This document shows, piece after piece, positions 18,474 to 28,605 of a stretch of 64,000 bases of DNA. The DNA is taken from assembly GCF_034009455.1 (NCBI RefSeq), contig NZ_CP125380.1, positions 3,299,501 to 3,363,500 of the forward strand, read 5' to 3'. This DNA is from Pseudomonas sp. P5_109. Lineage in GTDB: Bacteria; Pseudomonadota; Gammaproteobacteria; Pseudomonadales; Pseudomonadaceae. Position numbers and translations under genes: made by a program. Below the pieces are notes generated by a model. The model was not told the origin of the DNA. It worked only from the letters and a program-made list of their open reading frames with translations, and did not search any database. Each line of letters starts with the position of its first letter. Within the stretch, counting starts at the first letter, position 1.

Positions 18474-20464
18474 TAGCGCTTGTCCGCGATTTCGAGCATG
18501 GCTTCACGCAGGAAGAAGTCCAGGGTGTTGCCGATGGTTTCGCTCATCTCCACGGTTGGCGTCCAGTCCAGCAGGCGCTTGGCGTTGGCGATGCTTGGCT
18601 TGCGGTGCGACACGTCCTGGTAGCCGGTGCCGTAGAACGCCTTGCTTTCGATGTCGCGGAAGCCGGCGAACGGAGGGAAGTTGGCGCGCAACGGGTGCGC
18701 TTCGAACTGACGCAGCAGCTCTTCGCCCAACTGACGGATGCTGGCCTCGTTTTCCGGGTTGCCGATGTTGATGATCTGGCCATTGCAGACATCGTTGTCG
18801 TTGTCGATGATCCGTGCCAGCGCTTCCACACCGTCGGCGATGTCGGTGAAGCAGCGTTTTTGCTCGCCACCGTCGAACAGGCGAATCGGCGTACCTTCCA
18901 CCAGGTTCAGGATCAACTGGGTAATCGCCCGGGAGCTGCCGATACGGGCCGAATCCAGACGATCCAGGCGCGGACCCATCCAGTTGAACGGACGGAACAG
19001 GGTGAAGTTCAGGCCTTTCTGGCCATAAGCCCAGATCACGCGGTCCAGCAGTTGCTTGGACACCGAGTAGATCCAGCGCTGCTTGTTGATCGGGCCGACC
19101 ACCAGGTTGGAGTTGTCTTCGTCGAAGTTGTTGTCCTGGCACATGCCATAGACTTCCGAAGTCGACGGGAAAATCACGCGCTTGTTGTACTTGACGCAGT
19201 AGCGAACCAGTTTCAGGTTCTCTTCGAAGTCCAGTTCGAATACACGCAGCGGGTTACGGGTGTATTCGATTGGCGTGGCGATGGCCACCAGCGGCAGGAC
19301 CACGTCGCACTTCTTGATGTGGTACTCGATCCACTCGGAGTGGATGCTGATATCGCCTTCGACGAAGTGGAAGTTCGGGTGGCTGCGCAGGCGCTCGATG
19401 GCGTCCGAACCGATATCCAGGCCGTAGACTTCGTAACGGTCGTCGCGCAGCAGGCGCTCGGACAAGTGATTGCCGATGAAGCCGTTGACGCCAAGGATCA
19501 GCACGCGGGTGCGACGTGGGGCACGACCGGATTCGGCACCGCGCAACACGGAACCGTCCACCAGGCCCAGTTCATTGGCCAGTTGCGGACCGCTCAGGTA
19601 CAGACCGTTGTCGTTGCGCTGGCCGGCGTTGATGATCAGCGAGTCTTCACCGCAGGCGATGCGCAGCGGGTCGACGCTGATGACGCGGCCCGGCGCCAGG
19701 CCGTCGTTGCCCTTGGCGACTTCGGCGCTCCAGACGATCAACTTGTGCTCGCCCACCGCGCAGAAGGCGCCCGGGTACGGCTGGGTCACGGCGCGGACCA
19801 GGTTGAACAGCTCTTCGGCCGGTCTGGCCCAGACCAGTTTGCCGTCAGCCGGGGTACGACGACCGAACACGGTGGCTTTGGATTCGTCTTGCGGGGTTTC
19901 ACTGGCCTTGCCTTGCAGCAGCGCCGGCAGGGTGTCGCGCAGCAGGTCAGCGGCCGCCAGGCGCAGTTTTCCGTGCAGGCTCAGCGCGGTGTCGCTGCGC
20001 TCGATCGCGACTTTTTGCTGGGCGACGATGGCACCCGCATCGGCGCGCTTGACCATGCGGTGCAGGGTCACGCCAGTTTCGGTTTCGCCGTTGACCAGCA
20101 CCCAGTTGGCCGGTGCGCGACCACGGTAGCGTGGCAACAGCGAACCGTGCAGGTTGAACGCGCCTTTGCGCGCCGTGGCCAGCAGCGGTTCGCTCAGCAG
20201 GTTGCGGTAGTAGAAGGAGAAGATGTAGTCGGGATCGAGCTTGGCGATGCGTTCGATCCACAACGGATGGTTGGCATCTTCCGGCGCATGCACGGCAATG
20301 CCGTGGCGGGCGCACAGTTGCGCGACGGAACCGTAGAACGCGTTCTCCTTCGGATCGTCGGCGTGGGTGAACACCGCAGCGATCTCAAAACCGGAGGAGA
20401 GCAGGGATTCGATGCCGGCACAGCCAATATCGTGATAGGCGAAGACAACAGCTTTTGCACTCAT
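18473..20464 (-). CDS. arnA: ArnA: bifunctional UDP-Ara4N formyltransferase / UDP-glucuronate decarboxylase
   Basis: 663 residues, the usual length. The N-terminal half (about 1-300) is a formyltetrahydrofolate-dependent transferase with [19 protein letters not shown]. The C-terminal half (about 315-660) is an SDR-type oxidative decarboxylase with the NAD loop [10 protein letters not shown] and the catalytic [10 protein letters not shown]. It converts UDP-glucuronate to UDP-4-keto-arabinose and later formylates UDP-L-Ara4N made by ArnB. It overlaps arnC by ATGA. Confidence 0.94.
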   Translation of the reverse strand: MSAKAVVFAYHDIGCAGIESLLSSGFEIAAVFTHADDPKENAFYGSVAQLCARHGIAVHAPEDANHPLWIERIAKLDPDYIFSFYYRNLLSEPLLATARKGAFNLHGSLLPRYRGRAPANWVLVNGETETGVTLHRMVKRADAGAIVAQQKVAIERSDTALSLHGKLRLAAADLLRDTLPALLQGKASETPQDESKATVFGRRTPADGKLVWARPAEELFNLVRAVTQPYPGAFCAVGEHKLIVWSAEVAKGNDGLAPGRVISVDPLRIACGEDSLIINAGQRNDNGLYLSGPQLANELGLVDGSVLRGAESGRAPRRTRVLILGVNGFIGNHLSERLLRDDRYEVYGLDIGSDAIERLRSHPNFHFVEGDISIHSEWIEYHIKKCDVVLPLVAIATPIEYTRNPLRVFELDFEENLKLVRYCVKYNKRVIFPSTSEVYGMCQDNNFDEDNSNLVVGPINKQRWIYSVSKQLLDRVIWAYGQKGLNFTLFRPFNWMGPRLDRLDSARIGSSRAITQLILNLVEGTPIRLFDGGEQKRCFTDIADGVEALARIIDNDNDVCNGQIINIGNPENEASIRQLGEELLRQFEAHPLRANFPPFAGFRDIESKAFYGTGYQDVSHRKPSIANAKRLLDWTPTVEMSETIGNTLDFFLREAMLEIADKR

Positions 20465-21489
20465 GAAGGAACCTGATCTGAAGACGTGGAAGTAAGGCCG
20501 TCGACGGTGACAACGGAAGCGGAGGAAACAGTGGAGGCGGGCTGGTTGCGCAGCACCTTTTCAATGAAGAAGCGCGGACGCGCACGCACGTCGCTGTACA
20601 TGCGGCCCAGGTATTCACCCAACAGGCCCATGCCGATGAATTGACCACCGGTGAAGACGAACAGCACGGCGAACAGTACGAACGTACCGCCACCGGCCCA
20701 GCCGGCGCCGAACACCAGGCGCAACAGGATCAGCGCGATGGCGAACAGCACGCCCAGGGCCGCCATGCCGACGCCGACGATGCTCAGCAGTCGCAGTGGC
20801 GTGGTGGTCATGCAGGTGACCAGGTCGAACATCAGGTTGATCAGGCGCATCGGGCTGTACTTGGAGTCGCCATGTTCACGCTCGGCGTGGGTCACGAGGA
20901 TTTCCGTGGTATGGCGGGCAAAGCTGTTGGCCAGGATCGGAATGAAGGTGCTGCGTTCACGGCAGGCGAGCATGGCGTCGACGATGGTGCGTCGGTAGGC
21001 GCGCAGCATGCAGCCGTAGTCACTCATGGCCACTCCGGTGGAGCGTTGCACGGCGAGGTTGATCAGCTTCGAAGGCCAGCGCCGCAGGGCCGAATCCTGG
21101 CGGTTGTTGCGCACCGTCGCGACGACGTCATAGCCAAGTTCGGCCTGCTCGATCAGTCGCGGGATTTCTTCGGGCGGGTTTTGCAGGTCGGCATCGAGGG
21201 TAATGACGACATCGCCCTTGCACTGTTCGAAACCGGCCATGATCGCTGCGTGCTGGCCGTAGTTGCGGTTGAGGATCACCGCCACCACAGGGCTGCCTTC
21301 GCGGGAGGCGGCGTCTTCCAGGATCTGCGCAGAATCATCGCGGCTGCCGTCGTCGACCAGAACGATCTCGTAGGGATGGGCCAGTTGCTGACACGCTGCT
21401 TCGGTGCGACGAAGCAACTCTGGCAGGCTTTCCTGTTCGTTGTAGACCGGAATGACGATCGAAACGAAGTTGATTGGGTAAGGTCTCAA
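20461..21489 (-). CDS. arnC: ArnC: undecaprenyl-phosphate 4-deoxy-4-formamido-L-arabinose transferase
   Basis: 342 residues. The GT2 catalytic domain comes first, with [19 protein letters not shown] and the DxD region [13 protein letters not shown], followed by two C-terminal membrane segments at about 230-305. It loads formylated aminoarabinose onto undecaprenyl phosphate at the cytoplasmic face. The only usable start is a TTG at 21487-21489 that overlaps the arnB stop; no ATG precedes the conserved VSIVIPV. A TTG start may damp its output relative to ArnB. Confidence 0.92.
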   Translation of the reverse strand: MRPYPINFVSIVIPVYNEQESLPELLRRTEAACQQLAHPYEIVLVDDGSRDDSAQILEDAASREGSPVVAVILNRNYGQHAAIMAGFEQCKGDVVITLDADLQNPPEEIPRLIEQAELGYDVVATVRNNRQDSALRRWPSKLINLAVQRSTGVAMSDYGCMLRAYRRTIVDAMLACRERSTFIPILANSFARHTTEILVTHAEREHGDSKYSPMRLINLMFDLVTCMTTTPLRLLSIVGVGMAALGVLFAIALILLRLVFGAGWAGGGTFVLFAVLFVFTGGQFIGMGLLGEYLGRMYSDVRARPRFFIEKVLRNQPASTVSSASVVTVDGLTSTSSDQVPS

Positions 21490-22634
21490 AGGCTTCTGTC
21501 CATGCAGTTTTCAATGGCACCGACGACGCGCTCGACATCGTCGGTAGTCATGTCGGGGAACAACGGGATCGAACACAGCCGCGCCGAATTCCATTCGGTG
21601 TTGGGCAGGTACAGGTTGGGGTAACGCTGGCGGTAGTAGGTGTGCAGGTGTGTGGCGATGAAGTGAATGCCGCTGCCGACATTCTGTTCCTGGAGAGCTT
21701 TCATGAACGCTTCGCGATCCAGCCCGCACCGCTCGGCGTCGATACGCAGGATGAACAGGTGCCAGGCGTGTTTTTGCGAATACGTTGGAACGGCCAGCGG
21801 CTGGACCGGCAAGCCTTCAAGGCGCTGCAAGTAGGTCTGGGCGAGTTGCGTGCGCTTGGCGTTGATCTCGTCCAGGCGCTCCAGTTGCACCAGGGCGATG
21901 GCCGCGTTGATGTCGGCCAGGTTGTACTTGAAGCCGGGCTCGACCACCTGGGCCTGGGGCTTGCGGCCGTGGGTCAGGCGGTCATAGGCATCAACCCCCA
22001 GCCCGTGAAACTTGAGCATGCGTACCCGCGAGGCCAGGGCTTCATCGTCGCTGACGAACATGGCGCCTTCGGCGCAGGTCATGTTCTTGATCGCGTGGAA
22101 CGAGAAGATCGCCGTGCCTTTGGCGCCGACGTGACGACCTTTGTAAAGAGTACCTGCGGCGTGGGCGGCGTCTTCGATCACGGCGATGCCGTGTTTGTCG
22201 GCCAGGGCATAAAGCGGATCGAGATCGAATGCCGCACCGGCGTAATGCACCGGGATGATGGCTTTGGTGCGCGGCGTGATCGCGGCTTCTATCGTGGCCA
22301 CGTCGGTCATCAGCGTGTCGCGGTCGACATCGACGAACACCGGCGTGGCGCCCAGCAGGGTGATCATGTTGGCGGTGGACACCCAGGTCTGCGACGGCGT
22401 AATCACTTCATCGCCGGGACCGATGCCCAGTGCCAGCAGGGTGATATGCATGCCACCGGTTGCCGAGGAAAGTGCGACGGCATGTCGGCAACCGACGTAG
22501 TTGGCAAAGTGCTCTTCCAGTGCCTGGTTCTTCGGCCCGGTAGTGATCCACCCGGAGCGTAATACTTGCTCTACGGCAGCGATTTCTTCGTCGCCGATAC
22601 TGGGACGGGAAAAAGGGAGAAACGCCTGACTCAT
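21486..22634 (-). CDS. arnB: ArnB: UDP-4-amino-4-deoxy-L-arabinose aminotransferase
   Basis: 382 residues from the ATG at 22634, which has a GAGG box at the right spacing; a GTG two codons earlier is possible but less likely. It is a PLP aminotransferase of the DegT/DnrJ/EryC1/StrS class with the lysine in [16 protein letters not shown] and [11 protein letters not shown] upstream. It uses glutamate to aminate UDP-4-keto-arabinose. It is the first gene of the operon, with about 390 bases of non-coding DNA between it and the divergent recombinase gene. Confidence 0.94.
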   Translation of the reverse strand: MSQAFLPFSRPSIGDEEIAAVEQVLRSGWITTGPKNQALEEHFANYVGCRHAVALSSATGGMHITLLALGIGPGDEVITPSQTWVSTANMITLLGATPVFVDVDRDTLMTDVATIEAAITPRTKAIIPVHYAGAAFDLDPLYALADKHGIAVIEDAAHAAGTLYKGRHVGAKGTAIFSFHAIKNMTCAEGAMFVSDDEALASRVRMLKFHGLGVDAYDRLTHGRKPQAQVVEPGFKYNLADINAAIALVQLERLDEINAKRTQLAQTYLQRLEGLPVQPLAVPTYSQKHAWHLFILRIDAERCGLDREAFMKALQEQNVGSGIHFIATHLHTYYRQRYPNLYLPNTEWNSARLCSIPLFPDMTTDDVERVVGAIENCMDRSL

Positions 22635-23026
22635 GGGCACCTCGGGGGCTGAAAACGTAAATAGCCTTTGAGGCTAAAAGGGATCCAAAAATCAGCATAG
22701 ACGCTAAATCAGAATTTGCATCAAATCAACTAGTTACCGGATGTCGGCGAAAAACCGCATGGGTTGACTTTTTTCGCCATGGCCGGCAGGTTGGACGTCC
22801 ATCTGGGTTGCGCCGACTTTATAGAAGGTTATGCCCGATTTTGTGAAAGGAACATGAAAAAACGGTTGGGGAAACGTTTATCTGAAAGCTATTAAGCCGC
22901 TGTTCAGACTTCCCGCGTTTATGGCGTTTTTTAGGAAAAGTCCTACAGCAATAATGTCTTTTACATCATCGCATTTTCACTTCTTAGTTGTTTTCACTGA
23001 ACTGTTTACATTCAAGGCTGTTTCGT
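22635..23026. promoter_or_regulatory. Divergent intergenic region carrying the arn promoter
   Basis: About 390 AT-richer bases with no gene. On the minus strand TTCACA (22842-22847) and TATAAA (22818-22823) are 18 bases apart and make a good sigma-70 candidate for arnB, with a leader of roughly 175 bases. A weak PmrA-like pair, CTGAAC-N5-CTTAAT on the minus strand (22891-22907), lies upstream of it; only the second half matches well. Two TTTTCAC heptamers (22974, 22991) lie near the recombinase start and faintly resemble ColR sites. Confidence 0.4.
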
Positions 23027-23965
23027 TTGATTGACTTACCTGTAACCGATTCACGTAGGCCCCTCACCAATCCGTTGACCCTGTATCTGGCGCGACTGGC
23101 GCCCTCCAGCCAGCTGACCATGCGTTATGTGCTGCAGGATGCGGCCGATCGCCTGGGCTTCGAAGACCACGATATCGAGGAGATCCCCTGGCACGACCTG
23201 CAGCCCGAGGACGTGATCGCGCTGGTGGCCACTTTACGCACGGACGGCTACGCGCCGAACACCTCTTCGCTGTATGTCAACGCGGTGCGCGGGGTGATGA
23301 ACGAAGCCTGGCGCATGAGCCTGATCTCTCAGGAGCACCTGCTGAAGATGCGCTCGGTGAAAGGCATTGCCGGTACACGGCTGTCCCAGGGGCGCAATCT
23401 CAGGCGCACGCTGATCCAGGAGCTGATGGCGGTCTGCGCTGCCGATCCGCGGCCACAAGGCCTGCGCGATGCGGCGATCATCGGGATTCTGTACGGTTCG
23501 GGGATGCGCAAGTCCGAATCGGTGAACCTCGAACTGGACCAGGTCGATTTCACCGAGCGCAGCCTGCGGGTGACGGCCAAGGGCAACAAGCAATTGATCA
23601 AGTACGCCCCGGCCTGGGCCTTCGCCAAGCTTGAAGCCTGGCTTGAATTGCGCCGTTCGTTGCTCAAGGAAGGGGAGTCGGACGACCCGTTCCTGTTCAA
23701 CCGCATCCGCCGTGGCAGCCACATCACCCGTGAACGCATCACCAAACATGCGATTTACTACATCGCCCGGCAGCGGGGCGCGCAGGTCGGGGTGAAAATC
23801 ATGCCCCACGACTTCCGGCGTTCATTCATTACCCGGGTGATCGAGGAGCATGACTTGTCGATTGCGCAGAAACTGGCACACCACAGCAATATCCAGACCA
23901 CGGCCAACTACGATGTGCGCGACGACAACGAGCGACGTCGGGCAGTGGATCGATTCGATCTGTGA
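23027..23965 (+). CDS. Lone tyrosine-type site-specific recombinase/integrase
   Basis: About 312 residues. The start is uncertain: TTG at 23027 follows an AAGG box, an upstream TTG at 22988 has no ribosome-binding site, and an ATG near 23119 is also possible. The N-terminal SAM-like core-binding region runs to about residue 115 and the catalytic domain to the end. The active-site set is complete: R in GSGMRKSES (about 160), HDFRR (about 262), HHSN (about 285) and tyrosine in TANYD (about 294). It lacks neighbouring excisionase, transposase or phage genes, and ends five bases from fbpC. Its target site is unknown. Confidence 0.82.
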   Translation: MIDLPVTDSRRPLTNPLTLYLARLAPSSQLTMRYVLQDAADRLGFEDHDIEEIPWHDLQPEDVIALVATLRTDGYAPNTSSLYVNAVRGVMNEAWRMSLISQEHLLKMRSVKGIAGTRLSQGRNLRRTLIQELMAVCAADPRPQGLRDAAIIGILYGSGMRKSESVNLELDQVDFTERSLRVTAKGNKQLIKYAPAWAFAKLEAWLELRRSLLKEGESDDPFLFNRIRRGSHITRERITKHAIYYIARQRGAQVGVKIMPHDFRRSFITRVIEEHDLSIAQKLAHHSNIQTTANYDVRDDNERRRAVDRFDL

Positions 23966-23969
23966 ACGA

Positions 23970-25040
23970 TTACATCTCGCTCAGCACATGGGCGTGGCCA
24001 ATGGTCGAGACCTGAACCGCGCTGCCGGCGGGTGGTGCATACATGCCTGAACTGCGCACCAGCAGTGAACGGCCCGGTTGCTCGCGGCTGGTCAATGTCT
24101 GCAGTTCAACCGTCAGTGTGCAGGTGTTGCCGCTGAAGTCCCGATCAGTGACCACGGCCCGGCAACCACCGGCATCCGGGTCGCTGGGGAGGATACTGGC
24201 CAATTGCAGCTGTTCGGGGCGCAGCATGATCTGCGCCGAACTGTTGTTGCGGTGGTTGTTGACCGGGATCCGTCCCAGGTCGCAATGGGCCCAACCGGCC
24301 TCGATGCGGGCGGGCATCACCACGGCATCCCCCAGGAACAGGGCGGTTTGCTCGTCTTCGGGATAGCGGTAGAGGTCAAGCGGGTGCCCAGACTGGACCA
24401 GGCGACCATGGCGCATCACCGCCAACTGGTCGGCGAACGACAGGGCTTCACTCTGGTCATGGGTGACCAGAATGGTGGTGACGCCCGAGTCTTCCAGCAG
24501 CCGCGCAACCATCTTGCGCATCGCGGCGCGCAATCCGGTATCGAGCGCCGAGAACGGCTCGTCCAGCAGCATCAGCCGTGGCTGCTGCGCCAGGGCGCGG
24601 GCCAGGGCCACACGCTGTTGCTGGCCACCGGACAATTCGTGAGGCCAGCGCACGGCCATCTTCGCGTCCAGTGCCACGCTGTCCATCAATTCGGCGACGC
24701 GCTGGTGTTTCTCGGTACCCTTGGTCGACAAGCCGAAGCCGATATTCGCCGCCACGGTCATGTGCGGGAACAGTGCGCCATCCTGCGGTACGTAGCCGAT
24801 CAGGCGTTGGTGGGCTGGCACTTCGTGGGTGCCGTCGACCAGGGTCTGGCCATTGAGCGAGAGACGCCCGGAATCGGGGAACTCGAAGCCGGCAATCATC
24901 CGCAACAAGGTGGTTTTACCCGAGCCGGAAGGGCCGACGATGACCGTACGGCTGCCGCTGGGAACCGACAGGCTGACGTTGTCCAGGGCGCAATGAGCGC
25001 CATAGGACTTGTAGAGGGCATTCAGTTCGAGAGTGTTCAT
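23970..25040 (-). CDS. fbpC: FbpC-like ferric iron ABC transporter ATP-binding protein
   Basis: 356 residues from the ATG at 25040, overlapping the permease stop by ATGA; an open frame continuing upstream lies in the permease gene. Walker A is [13 protein letters not shown], the signature is [16 protein letters not shown] and Walker B is [12 protein letters not shown]. The C-terminal 110 residues form a TOBE/MOI-type regulatory domain ([14 protein letters not shown]). It energises FbpB for import of free ferric iron. It converges tail to tail with the recombinase gene, four bases apart. Confidence 0.88.
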   Translation of the reverse strand: MNTLELNALYKSYGAHCALDNVSLSVPSGSRTVIVGPSGSGKTTLLRMIAGFEFPDSGRLSLNGQTLVDGTHEVPAHQRLIGYVPQDGALFPHMTVAANIGFGLSTKGTEKHQRVAELMDSVALDAKMAVRWPHELSGGQQQRVALARALAQQPRLMLLDEPFSALDTGLRAAMRKMVARLLEDSGVTTILVTHDQSEALSFADQLAVMRHGRLVQSGHPLDLYRYPEDEQTALFLGDAVVMPARIEAGWAHCDLGRIPVNNHRNNSSAQIMLRPEQLQLASILPSDPDAGGCRAVVTDRDFSGNTCTLTVELQTLTSREQPGRSLLVRSSGMYAPPAGSAVQVSTIGHAHVLSEM

Positions 25041-26635
25041 CGGCCAGCCGTTTTTTTCGATTGGTGATAAAGAAGTCCGGTCAACGGCAGCGACAGCATG
25101 ACCATCAACAAGGCATAGGGTGCGGCGGCCGCGTAATCGATTTCGCTGGTCATGGCCCAGAATCCGGTCGCCAGGGTGCGCGTGCCGTTCGGGGCCAGCA
25201 GCAGGGTGGCGGTCAGTTCGTTGGTGATCGCCAGGAACACCAGCGCCGCGCCGGCGGCAGCCCCCGGCGCGGCCAGGCGCAGGGTGATCAGCCACAGGGC
25301 CCGGGCCGGCGAGCGGCCCAGGCTGCGGGCGATGTTCTCCAGTTCCACCGGGGCCTGGGCAATGCCTGCGCGCAGGCTCACCAGGGCGCGGGGCAAGAAC
25401 ATCAACAGGTAGGCCAGCAGCACGGTAAAGGTGGTCTGGTAAATCGGCCGGGCGAAATGGATGGTGACGGTCACCAGCGCCAGCGCCACGATAATTCCGG
25501 GCAGGGAGCTGGTGATGTAGTTGCAGCTTTCCAGCACTCGTTGCAGACGGCCGGGGTAGCGGATCGACAGCCAGGCAATCGGGATTGCCGCGCAGGTGGT
25601 CAGCGCCGCGCCGGCGATACCGAGCAACAGGGTTTGCTCCAGGGCGGGCAACAACTCGGCCATGTCCCAGACTTCCACGCCGCCGGCGATCAGCCATTTG
25701 CCCAGGGTGATCAAGGGCACACCCAGGGCCAGGGCGCAGGTCAGGATTTGCAGCGTCAGTGAGAGCAGGGTGGGTGCCAGTTTCAGTCGCACGACCCGTT
25801 GCTCCCGGGAACTCCCCGAACCGACGCGAGCGTAACGTGCCGAACCCCGGGCGGCGGATTCAGCCGTCAACATCGCCAGGCAACACAGCGCCAGGACACT
25901 GGCCAGCATGTGCGCCGCTGCACCGTTGAAGGTCGATTTGAATTGATCGAAGATCGCGGTGGTAAAGGTGTCGAAGCGGATCATGGCGTACAGGCCATAC
26001 TCGGCCAGCAGGTGCAGGCCGACCAGCAAGGCGCCGCCGCAGATCGCCAGGCGCAATTGTGGCAGCACCACGCGGAAAAATACCTGCCAGGGTTTGAGCC
26101 CCATGGATTCGGCGACGTCTTCGATGGCCGGGTCGAGTCGGCGCAAGGTGGCCGCCACCGGCAAATACAGGAACGGGAAGTAGGCAATGACCGAGACCAG
26201 GACACCGGCAAACAAACCGTGAATCGGTGGCACAAGGCTGACCCAGGCGTAGCTGTGAACGAAGGCGGGCACCGCCAGCGGTGCGGTGGCCAGCAGCGAC
26301 CACCAGCGCCGTCCCGGCAAATTCGTGCGTTCCGTGAGCCAGGCCAGTGTCACCCCCAGCGCCACGCACAAGGGAATCGTCAGCAGCACCAGCAACACGG
26401 TGTTGACCAGTAGCTCACCGACCCGGGGGCGGAACACCAGGGTCACGACGGTTGACCAGCCTGTCTGCAGGGACACGCCAATAACGTAGGCGATCGGTAG
26501 CAGTGCCAGTAATGAAACCAGCACCGACAAACCGATCACCCATACGCCGCCACGTCCTGCAAAAATTCCGCGGGATCGTCGACGCAAATGTGCGGGTGTC
26601 GCCTCGGCGACACCCGCTGGCAGGGTTTCAGGCAT
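25037..26635 (-). CDS. fbpB: FbpB-like ferric iron ABC transporter permease (fused double permease)
   Basis: 532 residues containing two tandem binding-protein-dependent permease domains with about 12 membrane segments. The cytoplasmic EAA loops are seen as [20 protein letters not shown] (first half) and [19 protein letters not shown] (second half). The start ATG at 26635 lies just before the fbpA stop region and is preferred over an adjacent TTG. The size matches the FbpB/SfuB family. It sits between the binding protein and the ATPase, the classic order. Confidence 0.88.
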   Translation of the reverse strand: MPETLPAGVAEATPAHLRRRSRGIFAGRGGVWVIGLSVLVSLLALLPIAYVIGVSLQTGWSTVVTLVFRPRVGELLVNTVLLVLLTIPLCVALGVTLAWLTERTNLPGRRWWSLLATAPLAVPAFVHSYAWVSLVPPIHGLFAGVLVSVIAYFPFLYLPVAATLRRLDPAIEDVAESMGLKPWQVFFRVVLPQLRLAICGGALLVGLHLLAEYGLYAMIRFDTFTTAIFDQFKSTFNGAAAHMLASVLALCCLAMLTAESAARGSARYARVGSGSSREQRVVRLKLAPTLLSLTLQILTCALALGVPLITLGKWLIAGGVEVWDMAELLPALEQTLLLGIAGAALTTCAAIPIAWLSIRYPGRLQRVLESCNYITSSLPGIIVALALVTVTIHFARPIYQTTFTVLLAYLLMFLPRALVSLRAGIAQAPVELENIARSLGRSPARALWLITLRLAAPGAAAGAALVFLAITNELTATLLLAPNGTRTLATGFWAMTSEIDYAAAAPYALLMVMLSLPLTGLLYHQSKKTAGR

Positions 26636-26638
26636 CAA

Positions 26639-27652
26639 TTAGAGCAGTCCGGCCTGTGTCATCAGCTCCACGGCTTTTTTACTGTCGAGTTTCGAAGCAT
26701 CGACAGTTGGCGCATCGAGTTGCTGCAGAGGCACCAGTTTAGGGTTGGATTCAGCGCCTTTGCCCACGGCGTACTCAAACGACTTGCCGTTCTTCAGCAC
26801 AGCCTGGCCATCCTTGCCGGTAATGTATTTGAGGAATGCCTGAGCTTGTTCTTTGTGTTTGCTGGAGGCGAGGACGCCGCCGCCGGAGATGCTAACAAAA
26901 GCGCCAGGGTCTTTGTGCTTGAAGTAGTACAGGGCGGTGTTTTTGCTGTTTTCGCCGGTCTTGGACTGATCGACCAGGCTGTAATAGTGGTAGATCACAC
27001 CGCTGTCGATCTGCCCGGCATTCACGGCCTTGAGTACCGAGCTGTTGCCACGGTAGTTGGTGTAGTTGGTTTTCATCCCCTTGAGCCATTCCAGCGTGGC
27101 GGCTTCACCCTTTTGCTCCAGGATGGCAGCGACGATGGCCTGGAAGTCAGCACCGCCTGGCGACGCGGCCCAGCGGCCTTTCCAGCTTGGATCGGCCAGG
27201 TCCATGATCGATTTCGGCAGGTTTGCTTCCGTCAGTTTGCTCGGGTTGTAGACGAACACCGTGGAGCGTGCGGCGATTCCGATCCATTTGCCGTGGGCCG
27301 GGCGGTAGGCGGAGTCAACCTGCTCCAGCGTGGTTTTGTCGACCGGCGCAAACAGTCCGGCGTTGTCGACCAGCACCATGGCCGGGGAGTTTTCGGTCAG
27401 GAATACGTCCGCCGGAGAAGCTGCACCTTCCTGCACGATCTGGTTGCCCATCTCGGTGTCGTCGCCGTTGCGCAAGGTGACGGGAATACCGGTCTCCTGG
27501 GTAAAACCCTCGACCCAGGCCTTGGTCAGGCCTTCGTGTTGCGCGTTGTACACCACAATGCCGACGGAGTCAGCGGCATAGACCTGGCCGGCGCTCAGCA
27601 AAGCGGTGGCCAGCAGGGCTTTTTTCAAGAACGAAGGGATTTTCGGAATCAT
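26639..27652 (-). CDS. fbpA: FbpA-like periplasmic ferric iron-binding protein
   Basis: 337 residues with a Sec signal peptide ending at about VYA-ADS. The transferrin-like fold is indicated by VVYNAQHEGLTKAWVEGF, PADVFLTENSPAM and IYHYYSL, the double tyrosine that ligates iron in FbpA proteins. It delivers free ferric iron to FbpBC. It is the first gene of its own transcript; a Fur-like site lies about 60-80 bases upstream, so iron repression is probable. Confidence 0.9.
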   Translation of the reverse strand: MIPKIPSFLKKALLATALLSAGQVYAADSVGIVVYNAQHEGLTKAWVEGFTQETGIPVTLRNGDDTEMGNQIVQEGAASPADVFLTENSPAMVLVDNAGLFAPVDKTTLEQVDSAYRPAHGKWIGIAARSTVFVYNPSKLTEANLPKSIMDLADPSWKGRWAASPGGADFQAIVAAILEQKGEAATLEWLKGMKTNYTNYRGNSSVLKAVNAGQIDSGVIYHYYSLVDQSKTGENSKNTALYYFKHKDPGAFVSISGGGVLASSKHKEQAQAFLKYITGKDGQAVLKNGKSFEYAVGKGAESNPKLVPLQQLDAPTVDASKLDSKKAVELMTQAGLL

Positions 27653-27712
27653 TCTGCGGGCTGCTCCTGGTGCATTTTTTGAGAGTCATGCGCATTGAAA
27701 CGCCAGTTAACC

Positions 27713-27731
27713 AATGCGAATCGTTTGCATG
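27713..27731 (-). promoter_or_regulatory. Fur-box-like operator upstream of fbpA
   Basis: The minus strand reads GCAAACGATTCGCATTGG, close to the pseudomonad Fur box with symmetric AATGCGAA/TTCGCATT halves, about 60-80 bases before the fbpA start. This agrees with iron control of fbp genes in other bacteria. Confidence 0.5.
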
Positions 27732-27776
27732 TTTTGGATTGCAGGGAATGTAGAGATCCAAATGAGAAAATAACGT

Positions 27777-27820
27777 CAAAAAAACCGCTAATACATGTAA
27801 TTGTCATTCAGATTAGCAGC
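27777..27820 (-). terminator. Possible terminator after the siderophore ABC ATPase gene
   Basis: On the minus strand GCTAAT and ATTAGC form a six-base stem with a long loop, followed by GG and seven T residues. It lies just downstream of the stop at 27850 and before the fbpA promoter. The loop is long (about 19 bases), so efficiency is doubtful. Confidence 0.4.
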
Positions 27821-27849
27821 ACTGCGCCGACTATGGTTCTACTCGTCGA

Positions 27850-28605
27850 TCAAACGATGTCGTCGATCAGGATATGGCGCTGTCCCCGGCTGCATGTTTC
27901 GATCCTGGCGTCGACCTTGTAGACCTCTCGCAGCATCTGCCCGGTGATCACTTCTTCGCAGGGGCCACTGCCTTTTGTCGTGCCCTCGGCGATGACCAAT
28001 ACCTGATCGGCAAAGCGTAGCGCCTGATTCAGGTCATGGATGGCGATGAACACGATCACCTCGCGCTTTCGCGCCAGTTCACGCATGAAGTTCAGTACCT
28101 GCACCTGGCGGTGCATGTCCAGGGCGCTGGTGGGTTCGTCCATCAGCAACACTTCGGGTTCGCGCACCAGGGTTTGCGCAATCGAGACCAGTTGCTGCTG
28201 GCCTCCACTGAGTTCGCCAAGGTTGCGAAAGGAGAGTTCGGTGATCGCCAGGGCGCCGAGGATCTGGTCCACCCGTTTCAATTCGTCGTCAGAAACGGTC
28301 CAGCCGGGCGTCAGTTGCTTGCGCGCCAGCAGTACCGATTCATAGACAGTCAGGCGCGCACTGGCATTCAGGCCCTGGGGCATGTAGCTGATGCCTTGCC
28401 GGCCTTTTTTCGAGTCTTGCAGGTTGACCCGGCCGGAACCGTCGATCAGCCCGGCCATGCGTTTGAACAGCGTGGACTTGCCGGCGGCATTCGGTCCGAC
28501 CACGGCGACCACCTGGCCGCCGATAAAGGTCGATGTGGTAACGCCCGAAATGATCTCGCGCTGGCCGTAGCGGGCGCCGAGGTTCTCAAGTTGAATCTTC
28601 ACCAT
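27850..28605 (-). CDS. Iron-siderophore ABC transporter ATP-binding protein (FecE/FepC type)
   Basis: 251 residues. Walker A is VGPNAAGKSTLFKR, the signature is [16 protein letters not shown] and Walker B is VLLMDEPTSALD. It belongs to the siderophore/haem/B12 class of ATPases. The start overlaps the permease end by seven bases. It is the last gene of a six-gene uptake operon that starts with an ECF sigma factor. Substrate specificity is set by the receptor and binding protein and is not evident here. Confidence 0.88.
   Translation of the reverse strand: MVKIQLENLGARYGQREIISGVTTSTFIGGQVVAVVGPNAAGKSTLFKRMAGLIDGSGRVNLQDSKKGRQGISYMPQGLNASARLTVYESVLLARKQLTPGWTVSDDELKRVDQILGALAITELSFRNLGELSGGQQQLVSIAQTLVREPEVLLMDEPTSALDMHRQVQVLNFMRELARKREVIVFIAIHDLNQALRFADQVLVIAEGTTKGSGPCEEVITGQMLREVYKVDARIETCSRGQRHILIDDIV

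Noticed and set aside
18605..20476. Open frame of about 620 codons antisense to arnA
   Set aside because: ArnA is intact with both catalytic domains; the antisense frame is a codon-bias artefact.
22974..22997. Two TTTTCAC heptamers as ColR sites
   Set aside because: The flanking bases match the fuller ColR pattern only partly, and they lie nearer the recombinase than arnB; kept only as a remark in the region entry.
22988..23965. Prophage or integrative element around the recombinase
   Set aside because: No phage, plasmid or tRNA attachment features flank it; neighbours are core metabolic and iron genes.
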